Below, in pieces: positions 7,340 to 15,091 of a stretch of 64,000 bases of DNA. Where the stretch lies: positions 1 through 64,000 of the forward strand of contig JAMPCA010000002.1 of the NCBI GenBank assembly GCA_023666425.1, written 5' to 3'. The notes beneath the pieces are model-generated. The model saw only the letters and a program-made list of their open reading frames with translations, had not been told where the DNA came from and made no database searches. This DNA is from Muribaculaceae bacterium (GTDB lineage Bacteria; Bacillota; Clostridia; Lachnospirales; Lachnospiraceae). The first letter of the stretch is position 1. Every line of letters starts with the position of its first letter. The position numbers were made by a program, and so were the translations under genes.

Positions 7340-7367
7340 TTTATGAAAAATCTGCAAAGACTATAAT
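7340..7367 (+). promoter_or_regulatory. candidate promoter of the DUF378 gene
   Basis: A perfect -10 box TATAAT (7362-7367) is preceded by TTTATG (7340-7345) at 16 bp. It lies 28 bp before the DUF378 start. The xpt promoter region (35668-35697) has closely similar sequence, TATGAAAAAT then TGCA and GACTATAAT, supporting both calls. Confidence 0.45.
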
Positions 7368-7395
7368 GAAATACAAATTATGGAGGTAATGAGGT

Positions 7396-7602
7396 ATGAA
7401 ATGGCTTGACAATACCCTGCTGACACTCGCAGTCATCGGCTGCATTGTCTGGGGACTGATTGGATTTTTCCAGTTCAATCTGGTATCCTTTATTTTTGGA
7501 GATGGATCATGGCTGACAAGGATTATCTACGCTCTCGTAGGTCTGAGCGGGTTATACATCATCAGCTTCTACGGCAGAATCCGTTCTTCACTGGAGGACT
7601 AA
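7396..7602 (+). CDS. DUF378 small membrane protein (YuzA-like)
   Basis: This 68-residue protein contains two hydrophobic helices (about 7-28 and 41-60) separated by a short loop, with the LLTLAVIGCIVWGLIGFFQF segment typical of DUF378. Family members are small inner-membrane proteins of unknown function, frequent in Firmicutes. The gene is alone on the plus strand with GGAGG upstream and its own promoter, and it ends at a perfect palindromic terminator four bases after its stop. Confidence 0.85.
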   Translation: MKWLDNTLLTLAVIGCIVWGLIGFFQFNLVSFIFGDGSWLTRIIYALVGLSGLYIISFYGRIRSSLED

Positions 7603-7605
7603 ATA

Positions 7606-7629
7606 GGAGGGTTGCAGCTGCAACCCTCC
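7606..7629. terminator. perfect 24-bp palindromic terminator between convergent genes
   Basis: A self-complementary 24-bp sequence, built from GGAGGGTTGCAG and its reverse complement, lies between the stop of DUF378 and the stop of the convergent P-loop gene at 7649. It would fold into a GC-rich hairpin on either transcript. T-runs beside it are weak, so termination strength is uncertain. Confidence 0.6.
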
Positions 7630-7648
7630 AAACTTATGTAATCATTTT

Positions 7649-8071
7649 CTACAGAGAAAGAACAACCTTTGCCTTCGCACACTCCGGCAGATCCTCCTTA
7701 TTTCTGGAAACACTTAAGATAAAGCGGACTTTATATTTTTCACTGATAACATCCAGCTTCTCAATAGCCTTCAAAATATCGGAATCGGCGTCAATCGAAG
7801 CAATGGTGAGGAAGCTGTCGAGATACATCTCTTCAAGGTCATTATCCTGAGAGACGATTCCACAGATAAAACCTAAGAATTCATCACAGTTAGAAATCGG
7901 ATAATCGATCACATTGATCAAACGAACCTTATTGTTCAATTCATACATATGTTTCTGGCTCTTATCAAGATAAACCACGTTGCCATTGGCTGTCCTGACA
8001 GCGGTATTTACCTTATTTAAGAGCTCTTTGGTCTTTCCCTTTCCTGTTTCTCCGCATATAATCTCGATCAT
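7649..8071 (-). CDS. small P-loop ATPase-like protein of unknown function
   Basis: The 140-residue protein begins with MIEIICGETGKGKTKELLN, a clear Walker A motif (GETGKGKT, residues 7-14) right at the N-terminus. A predicted strand (VVYLDKSQK) follows, and RFILSVSR lies near the end, fitting a compact RecA/AAA-like fold. There is no obvious Walker B with a paired Glu, although LEEMYLDSFLTI is a candidate. It may be annotated elsewhere by loose similarity to PilT-type ATPases; I see no pilus genes here. It has its own strong promoter, GGGAGG upstream of the ATG, and no operon partner. Confidence 0.65.
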   Translation of the reverse strand: MIEIICGETGKGKTKELLNKVNTAVRTANGNVVYLDKSQKHMYELNNKVRLINVIDYPISNCDEFLGFICGIVSQDNDLEEMYLDSFLTIASIDADSDILKAIEKLDVISEKYKVRFILSVSRNKEDLPECAKAKVVLSL

Positions 8072-8136
8072 AGCATTTCCTCCCGTGATATTATAATATT
8101 GTGAAATTATATAAAAAATGATATCTGAATAAACTT

Positions 8137-8165
8137 ATTATAGTATATATGTACATAAAATACAA
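8137..8165 (-). promoter_or_regulatory. sigma-A promoter for the P-loop gene
   Basis: On the minus strand a -35 TTGTAT (8160-8165) and a perfect -10 TATAAT (8137-8142) are separated by 17 bp. The promoter begins just after the stop of the upstream carboxypeptidase gene and lies 66 bp before the P-loop start, in a very A+T-rich gap. Confidence 0.75.
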
Positions 8166-8168
8166 TGA

Positions 8169-9146
8169 CTAATTCGCAAACTTAGATAGAATTTGATCCA
8201 TCAGCAGATACAAATTATCCCTCCCGTCTGCTTTAAAGACAATACTGATAATATTTTCTCCCTTCTGGTTGGTCGAATACAGCGCCAGACAATAGCCGGC
8301 CGCATTGGTAGTACCGGTCTTGCCTCCGACGACCGTAATTCCCTCCGGTGCAGCCTTGTTCCCGCTTAAATAGCGGTTGGTATTGTCCCAGGTCTTTTGC
8401 ACCTCATTGCCCGCACTGTCATGGAATGTCACATCCATGCTCCCGGTCTGAATGATATTCACAAATTCCTGCTGACGGATGGCTTCCTGGAAGATCAGAT
8501 ACATATCATAGACAGTCGTGTAATGATCTTCGTCGGGGAGACCGTTGGCATTGACAAAATGGCTGCCCGTCGCTCCAAGACGCAGAGCCTCTGCATTCAT
8601 CACCTTCGCAAACTCCTCGACCGAGCCGGAATGATGCTCCGCCAGAGCGTTCGCGGCATCGTTGCCGCTGACCAGCAAAAGGCCGTAGAGCAGCTCTCTC
8701 ACAGTCAGCACATCTCCTGCGCGGATACCGCAGACAGAGGAACCCTCCATATTGGCGACCGCCGTGTCGCTGACTGTCACCTCGTCCTCAAGGCTGCAGT
8801 TTCGAATGATAATACAGGCCGTCAGAATCTTAGTGGTACTGGCCGGATACAGTCTCTCAAACAGATTCTGGCTGTAGAGAACCTCCCTTGTATCCAGATT
8901 AAAGGCTCCTGCCGCCTCTGCCACATGGGAATCGGTCTGATCCGTGCCATAATTAAAGTCCTCTGTCACACAGAGGTTTTCAGCAAAAAATGTCCCGGTT
9001 GCACTCCCCGCACTGTTTCCACTGTACAGTGGATATGCATTCTCTATGACCTCCTTTTGGGAAAAACCGCAGGAGCCCATAAAAAGGGCTGCTATGCAGA
9101 CCATACATAGCAGTCGCAGCTTATAAAGTCTATTTGTACATCTCAC
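8169..9146 (-). CDS. serine D-Ala-D-Ala carboxypeptidase (S11), probable lipoprotein
   Basis: The enzyme trims the terminal D-alanine from peptidoglycan pentapeptides. All three penicillin-binding motifs are present: S103-TTK (PASTTKIL), S160-GN (LLVSGNDAAN) and K276-TG (GGKTGTTNAAG). The N-terminus is basic, then hydrophobic, then FMGSC, which fits a lipobox with Cys26. At 325 residues it lacks the usual C-terminal DacA beta domain. It starts at GTG with AGAGGAGA upstream and overlaps the mgsA stop by 17 bp. It closes the mre/min/rodA operon, consistent with a role in cell-wall remodelling. Confidence 0.92.
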   Translation of the reverse strand: MRCTNRLYKLRLLCMVCIAALFMGSCGFSQKEVIENAYPLYSGNSAGSATGTFFAENLCVTEDFNYGTDQTDSHVAEAAGAFNLDTREVLYSQNLFERLYPASTTKILTACIIIRNCSLEDEVTVSDTAVANMEGSSVCGIRAGDVLTVRELLYGLLLVSGNDAANALAEHHSGSVEEFAKVMNAEALRLGATGSHFVNANGLPDEDHYTTVYDMYLIFQEAIRQQEFVNIIQTGSMDVTFHDSAGNEVQKTWDNTNRYLSGNKAAPEGITVVGGKTGTTNAAGYCLALYSTNQKGENIISIVFKADGRDNLYLLMDQILSKFAN

Positions 9147-9525
9147 GCCAATCCAAATCTCCTCTGTCTAAAGATTTTATCAGAAGCTCCGCGGTTGCAA
9201 GATTTGTCGCAAGCGGAATATTGTGCTCATCGCAGAGCTTTACAATGCTGTTGACATCCGGCTCATGGGACTTCGGCCGCAGCGGATCCCGGAGAAAAAT
9301 AACCAGATCAATCTCATTGTGCTCAATCTGTGCCCCAAGCTGCTGGGAGCCCCCCAAATGCCCCGCCAGATACTTGTGAATCTGCAGATTTGCTACCTCC
9401 TCAATCAGACGGCCGGTGGTTCCGGTCGCAAAAAGCTCGTTTTTCGCCAGTATTCCACGATAAGCAATACAAAAATTCTGCATCAGCTTTTTCTTCGAAT
9501 CGTGTGCTACAAGTCCAATATTCAT
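9130..9525 (-). CDS. mgsA: methylglyoxal synthase
   Basis: This 131-residue cytosolic enzyme converts dihydroxyacetone phosphate to methylglyoxal and phosphate. It opens with MNIGLVAHDSKK and carries the phosphate-binding segment ATGTTGRLI, then HLGGSQQLGAQI and DLVIFLRDPL with the catalytic aspartates, and NIPLATNLATAELL near the end, all typical. GGGGGG lies upstream of the ATG. It sits between rodA (13 bp) and a carboxypeptidase (17-bp overlap); this placement in the rod-shape cluster recurs in Clostridia, although the metabolic reason is unclear. Confidence 0.95.
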   Translation of the reverse strand: MNIGLVAHDSKKKLMQNFCIAYRGILAKNELFATGTTGRLIEEVANLQIHKYLAGHLGGSQQLGAQIEHNEIDLVIFLRDPLRPKSHEPDVNSIVKLCDEHNIPLATNLATAELLIKSLDRGDLDWREMYK

Positions 9526-9538
9526 GGAAATATCCCCC

Positions 9539-10651
9539 CTAATATTTTTTCGGCTGTAAACCTACATTCAATACAAACCCCATCCCTATATACAACGTGA
9601 CCAGTGAAGACAGTCCATAACTGACAAAGGGCAGAGGAATTCCGGTATTTGGCATAAAGCCGGTGGCAACACAGATGTTGATAAAGCTTTGAAAGCCCAC
9701 AAGCGCCGCCATACCGCAGCAAATCAGACGTCCCGCCATATCCTTTGCCTTCCTCGCAATCAGGATGCATTCAAGCACTATCAAAAATAAGAGCGCGATA
9801 ATCGTCAGAGTCCCCACAAAACCCAGCTCCTCTCCCGCTACCGCGAAGATAAAGTCCGTCTGGGGTTCGATGATATAATTCGCATTCTTCATGGAGGTCG
9901 CAACGGAGTTGTTTAAACCCTTCCCCCACAGCTGCCCGGAACCGATCGCCATGATCGAATTCTGCTGCTGCGCCGCATTGTCCGACCATCTCGGGTCGGT
10001 GGGATACAGCCATGACATAATTCTGCCAAAGCGGTAATCGCTGTCTGTCTCTGCCTGCGCCAGTCTCAGGATATAGCTGATCCCGATTACCCCCACCGGG
10101 ATGCTGATTCCAAGAACTGCCAATACTATTTTATAACTTAATCCTCCAATAAACAAGAGGGTAACAAAAATTAGTGCTGTTAAAATCGTTGTGGATGTGT
10201 CCGGCTCCTTTAAAATAAGGACTAACGGCGCCGCCGCAATCACAAATGCCGGAATCAGTGTCTTTAAGCTGTTGATATTCTCCTCCCGCTTCATAAAATA
10301 GGCCGCAAAGAAAAGAATTATCACAAGCTTGGCGAGCTCCGAGGGCTGCAGATTGAAAACGGGCAGCTCGATCCAGCGGCGCGCGCCTCCCCTCACCGGT
10401 CCCGCAAACAGGACATAGGCTAACAGTCCGAGGATTGCGACATAGTACAGCCACCGGAATTTTAGGATAAAGGAGTAATCAATCAGCGATACGATTACCA
10501 TGAGCGTCAGGCCAAGACCCATGCCAATGACCTGCTTCTTCTGGGACGATGGCTCGGCGCTTCCAATCAGCATGATTCCGATGACTGTCAGGATCACAAC
10601 AAATATAATCAGTTGAAAATGATAGTTTCTAAGTTTGTATTGCTTTAACAT
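9539..10651 (-). CDS. rodA: rod-shape SEDS glycosyltransferase RodA (FtsW/RodA/SpoVE family)
   Basis: RodA is the membrane peptidoglycan polymerase that works with the class B PBP2 in cell elongation. The 370-residue protein has about ten hydrophobic helices and family signatures: GGARRWIEL, FNLQPSELAKLVIILF and the C-terminal GIPLPFVSYGLSSLVTLYIG. It starts one base after the minE stop. FtsW, SpoVE and RodA are close paralogues; position beside minDE and downstream of mreBCD-pbp2 favours RodA. Confidence 0.93.
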   Translation of the reverse strand: MLKQYKLRNYHFQLIIFVVILTVIGIMLIGSAEPSSQKKQVIGMGLGLTLMVIVSLIDYSFILKFRWLYYVAILGLLAYVLFAGPVRGGARRWIELPVFNLQPSELAKLVIILFFAAYFMKREENINSLKTLIPAFVIAAAPLVLILKEPDTSTTILTALIFVTLLFIGGLSYKIVLAVLGISIPVGVIGISYILRLAQAETDSDYRFGRIMSWLYPTDPRWSDNAAQQQNSIMAIGSGQLWGKGLNNSVATSMKNANYIIEPQTDFIFAVAGEELGFVGTLTIIALLFLIVLECILIARKAKDMAGRLICCGMAALVGFQSFINICVATGFMPNTGIPLPFVSYGLSSLVTLYIGMGFVLNVGLQPKKY

Positions 10652-10652
10652 G

Positions 10653-10862
10653 CTATGCTCTCTTTTTGTTCTGCTCTAATGTAACCTTTATCTCATAGTT
10701 TTCAGGAGAAACCTCATAATATCTGGAAATGACCTCCGAGATTTCCTTTTTCATGCGGGTCATAGCGCTTGGCGTGCACTCCAAAGGCTCCGACTCCACC
10801 ATAAGCTTTAAACGCTCCTTTGCGAGCTGCCCGGTTCTGTCTCCTCTATGTCTCATATCCAT
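10653..10862 (-). CDS. minE: short MinE-like cell division topological factor
   Basis: MinE activates the ATPase of MinD and drives it off the membrane, placing the septum. The core anti-MinCD helix is recognisable (GQLAKERLKLMVES, then KKEISEVISRYYEVSPENYEIKV). The protein is only 69 residues, compared with about 85-90 usually. Two parts are unusual: the N-terminus is a basic polar stretch (MDMRHRGDRTG) instead of the hydrophobic membrane-targeting helix, and about 20 residues of the C-terminal beta domain are missing. An in-frame stop just upstream rules out a longer start. It overlaps minD by 17 bp. Confidence 0.8.
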   Translation of the reverse strand: MDMRHRGDRTGQLAKERLKLMVESEPLECTPSAMTRMKKEISEVISRYYEVSPENYEIKVTLEQNKKRA

Positions 10863-11655
10863 ACACCTCGCCGCTCACATAAATATTCTTTTTCTTCTCG
10901 CAGGGATCCTCTGCATTCAGATCCTGCGGAATCACCCTCGGATTGTCGATTTCCCTTGCCGCCTTTAGAAAGCTCCGGCCGGATTTCGCCCGCAGGGACA
11001 GCACCGGGATACCCTGATTCTGACTGACAATAATCTTATCATCTACCGGAATCACCCCAAGGCAGGGGATTCCCAAAAGCTCTGTCACGTCCTCCTTCGA
11101 CATCATCTCGTGCTTTTTGACCATGCGCTCATTGTACTCGTTGATAATGACGTCCGTCTGCCGGATTTTTAAATTCTCCAGCAGAAAAAGGACTCTTGCC
11201 GCATCCCTCACCGCGGAAATGTGGGGCGTGGTCACAAGCACTGCCCTGTCTGCGGCGGACACTGCAAAGTGAAATCCGTCCTCAATTCCCGCCGGACAGT
11301 CAATCAGACAGTAATCAAATTCCTGCTTAAGCTGGCCGATCAGCGAGTACAGCTTGCTCTCATACTCCCGAATGGGCTTGTGTTTAAGCGCCGCCGGGAT
11401 CATGTACAGATTGGGATACCGCTTGTCCCTGATCAGCGCCTGCTTGAGCCTGCACTGATTCTCCAGAAGATCAATCAGATTATACTGGATCTGATCCTCC
11501 ATACCCATGACAACATCCAGATTCCGAAGTCCCATGTCCGCATCGAGCATGACGACCTTTTTATCTAACCGTGAAAGTCCTGCGCCGATGTTGGCAATTG
11601 TTGTTGTCTTGCCGACACCGCCTTTTCCTGAAGTGAAAACAATCGCTTCACCCAT
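10846..11655 (-). CDS. minD: septum-site determining ATPase MinD
   Basis: MinD is a deviant Walker ATPase that dimerises on the membrane and recruits division inhibitors. The motif SGKGGVGKTT lies at residues 9-18; VVMLDADMGLRNLDVVMG and YCLIDCPAGIEDGF follow as expected. Length (269) is normal, but the C-terminus (CEKKKNIYVSGEVYGYET) is polar and lacks an obvious amphipathic membrane-targeting helix. A frameshift in the last codons is possible. No minC gene precedes it; only about 100 bp separate it from pbp2. GGAGG lies upstream of the ATG. Confidence 0.93.
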   Translation of the reverse strand: MGEAIVFTSGKGGVGKTTTIANIGAGLSRLDKKVVMLDADMGLRNLDVVMGMEDQIQYNLIDLLENQCRLKQALIRDKRYPNLYMIPAALKHKPIREYESKLYSLIGQLKQEFDYCLIDCPAGIEDGFHFAVSAADRAVLVTTPHISAVRDAARVLFLLENLKIRQTDVIINEYNERMVKKHEMMSKEDVTELLGIPCLGVIPVDDKIIVSQNQGIPVLSLRAKSGRSFLKAAREIDNPRVIPQDLNAEDPCEKKKNIYVSGEVYGYET

Positions 11656-11678
11656 GAATCAAACCTCCTGTCAGTTAT

Positions 11679-11706
11679 GATATAATATTTATCGTTACTG
11701 TTTCAA
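11679..11706 (-). promoter_or_regulatory. possible minD promoter
   Basis: In the 102-bp gap between pbp2 and minD, the minus strand carries TTGAAA (11701-11706) and TATATC (11679-11684) 16 bp apart, 23 bp before the minD ATG. A small GC hairpin (11711-11727, GCCGTG paired with CACGGC) lies just before it and could reduce read-through. The match is moderate. Confidence 0.35.
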
Positions 11707-11757
11707 CCATGCCGTGCCCTGCACGGCCGGAGCCACAGAGTAACGCATCCCCTGCCT

Positions 11758-14577
11758 TTAATCGGTCACCGCATTGTTTGAGGAGCCGTTGACGCCGGAA
11801 GCCTTGAGTCCTAAGATTTCGTCCAGGGACTGTTCCCCGTAATAATAGGAAATAATATTGCGCGCCGCAGAAGCCGCATTGTGGGAACTATAGCCATAAG
11901 CAATTCTTGTTGCAATGGAGATCTCCGGCTTATCATAGGGCGCATATCCCACAAAAAGCGCGTGGTTCGGCCTTGTATCTACCTGCTGGGCCGTTCCTGT
12001 CTTGCCCGCCACAGCCACGCCGGAAAATCCTTCAAAGCTGTCCAGATTCTCCACCACCTGCCGCATACCGGTATGAATCGCATCCCACTGCTCCCCTGTG
12101 AGGGTATCCGAGATATCCTTAAATGCAGGCTCGTAACTCTCCACTACCCTGCCGTCGGCGTCCACAATCTTGTCCATCAGCTGGTAGGAGTAAAGCCTCC
12201 CGCTGGCAACTGCCGTCACATACCTGGAAAGCGACACTGTTGTATAGTTATTGTTACTCTGGCCGATTGCCGCCATAACCGGATACTGGGTCGCAATGTC
12301 CGGCGTGGACTCCTCGATCTCCAGTCCGCTTTTTTTATCCAGCCCGTAGAGGGCGGCATATTTCTGTATATAGGAAATACCCTTTGCGTCGTTGTATATT
12401 CCCGTATCCTTCAGTGCCAGCCGGTAGCCCAGTGTATAGTGGAAAACGTTGCAGGAATCTCTGAGAGACTCCGATATATTGATCTTCCCGTGCGTACCGT
12501 TTGGATAAATCCAGCAGGTCGGCTCATTGCTGACCTCGTAATATTTTCCGGTACACTGGATCTCCTCCGTGGTCGTCACCAGATTCTCCGCCATTGCCGC
12601 CGTCGCCGTCACCATCTTAAACGTTGAACCGGGAGCCGTCTGCTCCTGCGTGGCATAATTCCACATGGGATTGGACTTGTCCGCAAGCAGCGCATCGAAA
12701 TATGCGGCGTCCACTCCATTGGCAAATTTGTTATTGTCGTAGCCCGGATAACTCACCAGTGCCTTGATGGCTCCGGTATTGACGTCTGTAATCACGCAGG
12801 AGCCTGTACAGGGGTCAAGGGCGAGCTGGGCGGGCGTAATCTCAATATTGTTGATTTTTTCCAGCAGAAAACTGTAAGGACTGATGCTGCCGTCCTTCAA
12901 CTTTTCTACCGTGCTGTCATCATAATCCAGGGTTCCCTGCTCAAAGAGGATCACGCACAGATCCCTGGGCGATATCTCGTTCCGGTAAACCATATACTCG
13001 TACACCAGCTTAGAGAAATTTGTATCCTCCGCAATCGTTTTTAGAATGTAATCGCAGAGTGCATCATATATCTCATTCGTATCCGCATACTTTTCGTCCA
13101 CCGTCAGCAGACTGATATCAATCCAGTGCCGGGCTATGCAATAGGTCAGGTACTCCCTCGGGCTGATCCTCTGATCCCTCCACTGCTTGTAGGTGCTGTC
13201 CGTCTCATCAATCTCCTTTGACAGAAGAAGCCCGTCCTCCTTCAAAATAGAAATGATCAGCGTGAAATCATCGAGCACTTCCTCCGACATCTCGGAGAGA
13301 GGCACTGGCGATTTTGTGAGCTGCTGCTCTACCGTCTGAATCGCAGCTTTCTGCGCCCGGGTGAAATCCGCAAAGACCTCCCGCTCTGTATCCGAGGCGT
13401 CCTCATCATCAAAGCGCGTAATATCTACCACACTGTTGTTGATCAGCGCAAAATAAACGTCCTCCGCCGGAATATTACGGTTCTTGATATTGGCGTACAC
13501 GATTCCGGCAATCTCCTGCTCTAAGGCGAGATAGACCGCTTTCTGCAGCTCGGCGTCGAGACTTAGGTACAGATCATCCCCGGCCACAGAGTCCGTGCTG
13601 CTGATGACTTCCAGTACCCGCCCCACGTTGTCTGCATAGATTTTCTGCTCGCCGTTTTTGCCCCGCAGATAGGACTCATAGAACTGCTCCAGCCCCGCCT
13701 TTCCGATGACATCGTTCGTGGTATAGCTTGCATCCTTTGCGTGCAGCTCCTCATATTCACTGTCGGAGATTTTACCGGTATAGCCGATGATACCGGAAAA
13801 ATATTCACTGTAATTGTAACGGCGAATCGTATCTTCTTTGATATCCACGCCAATCAGCGTATCCATGTGCTCATTGATATAGGCCACAGTTCTGTCGCTG
13901 ACGTCCTCTGCGATGGTCGTGGGAATGTAGCGGGCGTAGGAATTGGACTTCATTGCATAGCGCACTGCCACGATCTCGTAGGCGAGCCACCGCGGATAAC
14001 TCTCATCCACATCAAAGCTGTCCTCGCTCAGCAGATACTCCATAATCTGCGAGGCGCTGGCATTCAGCTCGTCAAAGCCAAAATCCTCGTTGTATTTCAG
14101 ACCCTCCACAGAGCTTCGGCCGAACACATCCGCCCGAAACCGGTTCAGTGCGGTTCCTGAAATATTAAAGCTGTATGTATCCGCCTCCACATCGTAATCA
14201 ATCTTAAAGCTGTTACAGAGACTGTCTTTATTGTTGTTCAGCATGGTCAGGATCTCCGCCAGCTGACTGTTTAAGACCTCATTTTTCTCAGCCTTCCTTG
14301 AATAGACGCCGCTGTCCGTGATCAGCAGCGTGTACGCCAGTTCGTTATACGCCAGAAGATTTCCCTGACAGTCATATATGCACCCTCTGGATGCGTCAAT
14401 GGACAAGGGCTTTGTAATCCGCATCGCAAAATTATCCTGATAGGATTTCCCGTTGACAATCTGCAGGGAAAACACTCTCCCCAGTATAACCGCAAACAAG
14501 AGAACAAAAACAGCAGAAATAACAAATAATCTGGAACTAAAGAATTTTTTTAAGAATTCACGAATATCATATATCAA
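11758..14577 (-). CDS. mrdA: class B penicillin-binding protein 2 (elongasome transpeptidase)
   Basis: This 939-residue enzyme cross-links peptidoglycan during elongation with RodA. A membrane helix at about 17-38 anchors it. The N-terminal dimerisation region starts with RGCIYDCQGNLLAYN. The transpeptidase domain has STFK near residue 650 (APGSTFKM), SCN in RDSCNVFHYTLGY and KTG in VAGKTGTAQQ. It is larger than the 600-700 residues usual, because of a roughly 250-residue acidic helical insertion (about 350-590) before the transpeptidase domain, a feature I associate with Lachnospiraceae PBP2. It starts at TTG, with GGAGAG upstream, and overlaps the mreD stop by 11 bp. Confidence 0.93.
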   Translation of the reverse strand: MIYDIREFLKKFFSSRLFVISAVFVLLFAVILGRVFSLQIVNGKSYQDNFAMRITKPLSIDASRGCIYDCQGNLLAYNELAYTLLITDSGVYSRKAEKNEVLNSQLAEILTMLNNNKDSLCNSFKIDYDVEADTYSFNISGTALNRFRADVFGRSSVEGLKYNEDFGFDELNASASQIMEYLLSEDSFDVDESYPRWLAYEIVAVRYAMKSNSYARYIPTTIAEDVSDRTVAYINEHMDTLIGVDIKEDTIRRYNYSEYFSGIIGYTGKISDSEYEELHAKDASYTTNDVIGKAGLEQFYESYLRGKNGEQKIYADNVGRVLEVISSTDSVAGDDLYLSLDAELQKAVYLALEQEIAGIVYANIKNRNIPAEDVYFALINNSVVDITRFDDEDASDTEREVFADFTRAQKAAIQTVEQQLTKSPVPLSEMSEEVLDDFTLIISILKEDGLLLSKEIDETDSTYKQWRDQRISPREYLTYCIARHWIDISLLTVDEKYADTNEIYDALCDYILKTIAEDTNFSKLVYEYMVYRNEISPRDLCVILFEQGTLDYDDSTVEKLKDGSISPYSFLLEKINNIEITPAQLALDPCTGSCVITDVNTGAIKALVSYPGYDNNKFANGVDAAYFDALLADKSNPMWNYATQEQTAPGSTFKMVTATAAMAENLVTTTEEIQCTGKYYEVSNEPTCWIYPNGTHGKINISESLRDSCNVFHYTLGYRLALKDTGIYNDAKGISYIQKYAALYGLDKKSGLEIEESTPDIATQYPVMAAIGQSNNNYTTVSLSRYVTAVASGRLYSYQLMDKIVDADGRVVESYEPAFKDISDTLTGEQWDAIHTGMRQVVENLDSFEGFSGVAVAGKTGTAQQVDTRPNHALFVGYAPYDKPEISIATRIAYGYSSHNAASAARNIISYYYGEQSLDEILGLKASGVNGSSNNAVTD

Positions 14578-15088
14578 ACTTCTTCGCTCTCCTTTTCTCG
14601 TAGACCTCGACCCGCTGGTTGAGCTTAAGCAGGATAAAGTAAAGGAATATCGTCACAACCATGGTGTATACAAATTCCGGGACAATCACGGTTCTTAAAT
14701 AATACAAAAACTGAAACCGTCCCCGCAGCAGAAACATAATGGTATAGACCACAAGATTACATACAATGTCACTCGCTCCGATCATAATCATCGGAAGCTT
14801 AATGTCGTCCGGGAAAAACCTCTTCTGAAAAAAACCATTGCTGTATCCGACATACATATACAGTAAAGCATATACTCCGAGATAAAAACCAAAAAAGATG
14901 TCGATAAGGAGCCCGCAAAAGAAACCGACCCACAGCCCCTCTTTCTTTCCCCGCATCAGGCCAAAGGCCGACACGACGATAATCAGAAGATTCGGGGCGA
15001 TTCCTGCGAAGGACAGTGCAGAAAACACGGTCGTCTGGAGCAGAAAGCATACTGTGATTATTATAAATAGCATGAATTTCCTAAGCAT
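14567..15088 (-). CDS. mreD: rod shape-determining protein MreD
   Basis: MreD is a small integral membrane protein of the elongasome. The 173-residue product shows five or six hydrophobic helices, with LMRGKKEGLWVGFFCGLLID (residues about 44-63) matching the family signature. It starts 3 bp after mreC, with GGAG upstream, and its stop overlaps the pbp2 start, so the genes are translationally coupled. Confidence 0.92.
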   Translation of the reverse strand: MLRKFMLFIIITVCFLLQTTVFSALSFAGIAPNLLIIVVSAFGLMRGKKEGLWVGFFCGLLIDIFFGFYLGVYALLYMYVGYSNGFFQKRFFPDDIKLPMIMIGASDIVCNLVVYTIMFLLRGRFQFLYYLRTVIVPEFVYTMVVTIFLYFILLKLNQRVEVYEKRRAKKFDI

Positions 15089-15091
15089 AGC

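Noticed and set aside
11881-12627. 248-codon antisense open frame opposite pbp2 and similar long antisense frames (8397-9110, 25095-25781, 55551-56486)
   Set aside because: They are opposite well-supported genes with strong GC skew in codon position, lack ribosome sites and protein signatures, and are typical shadows.
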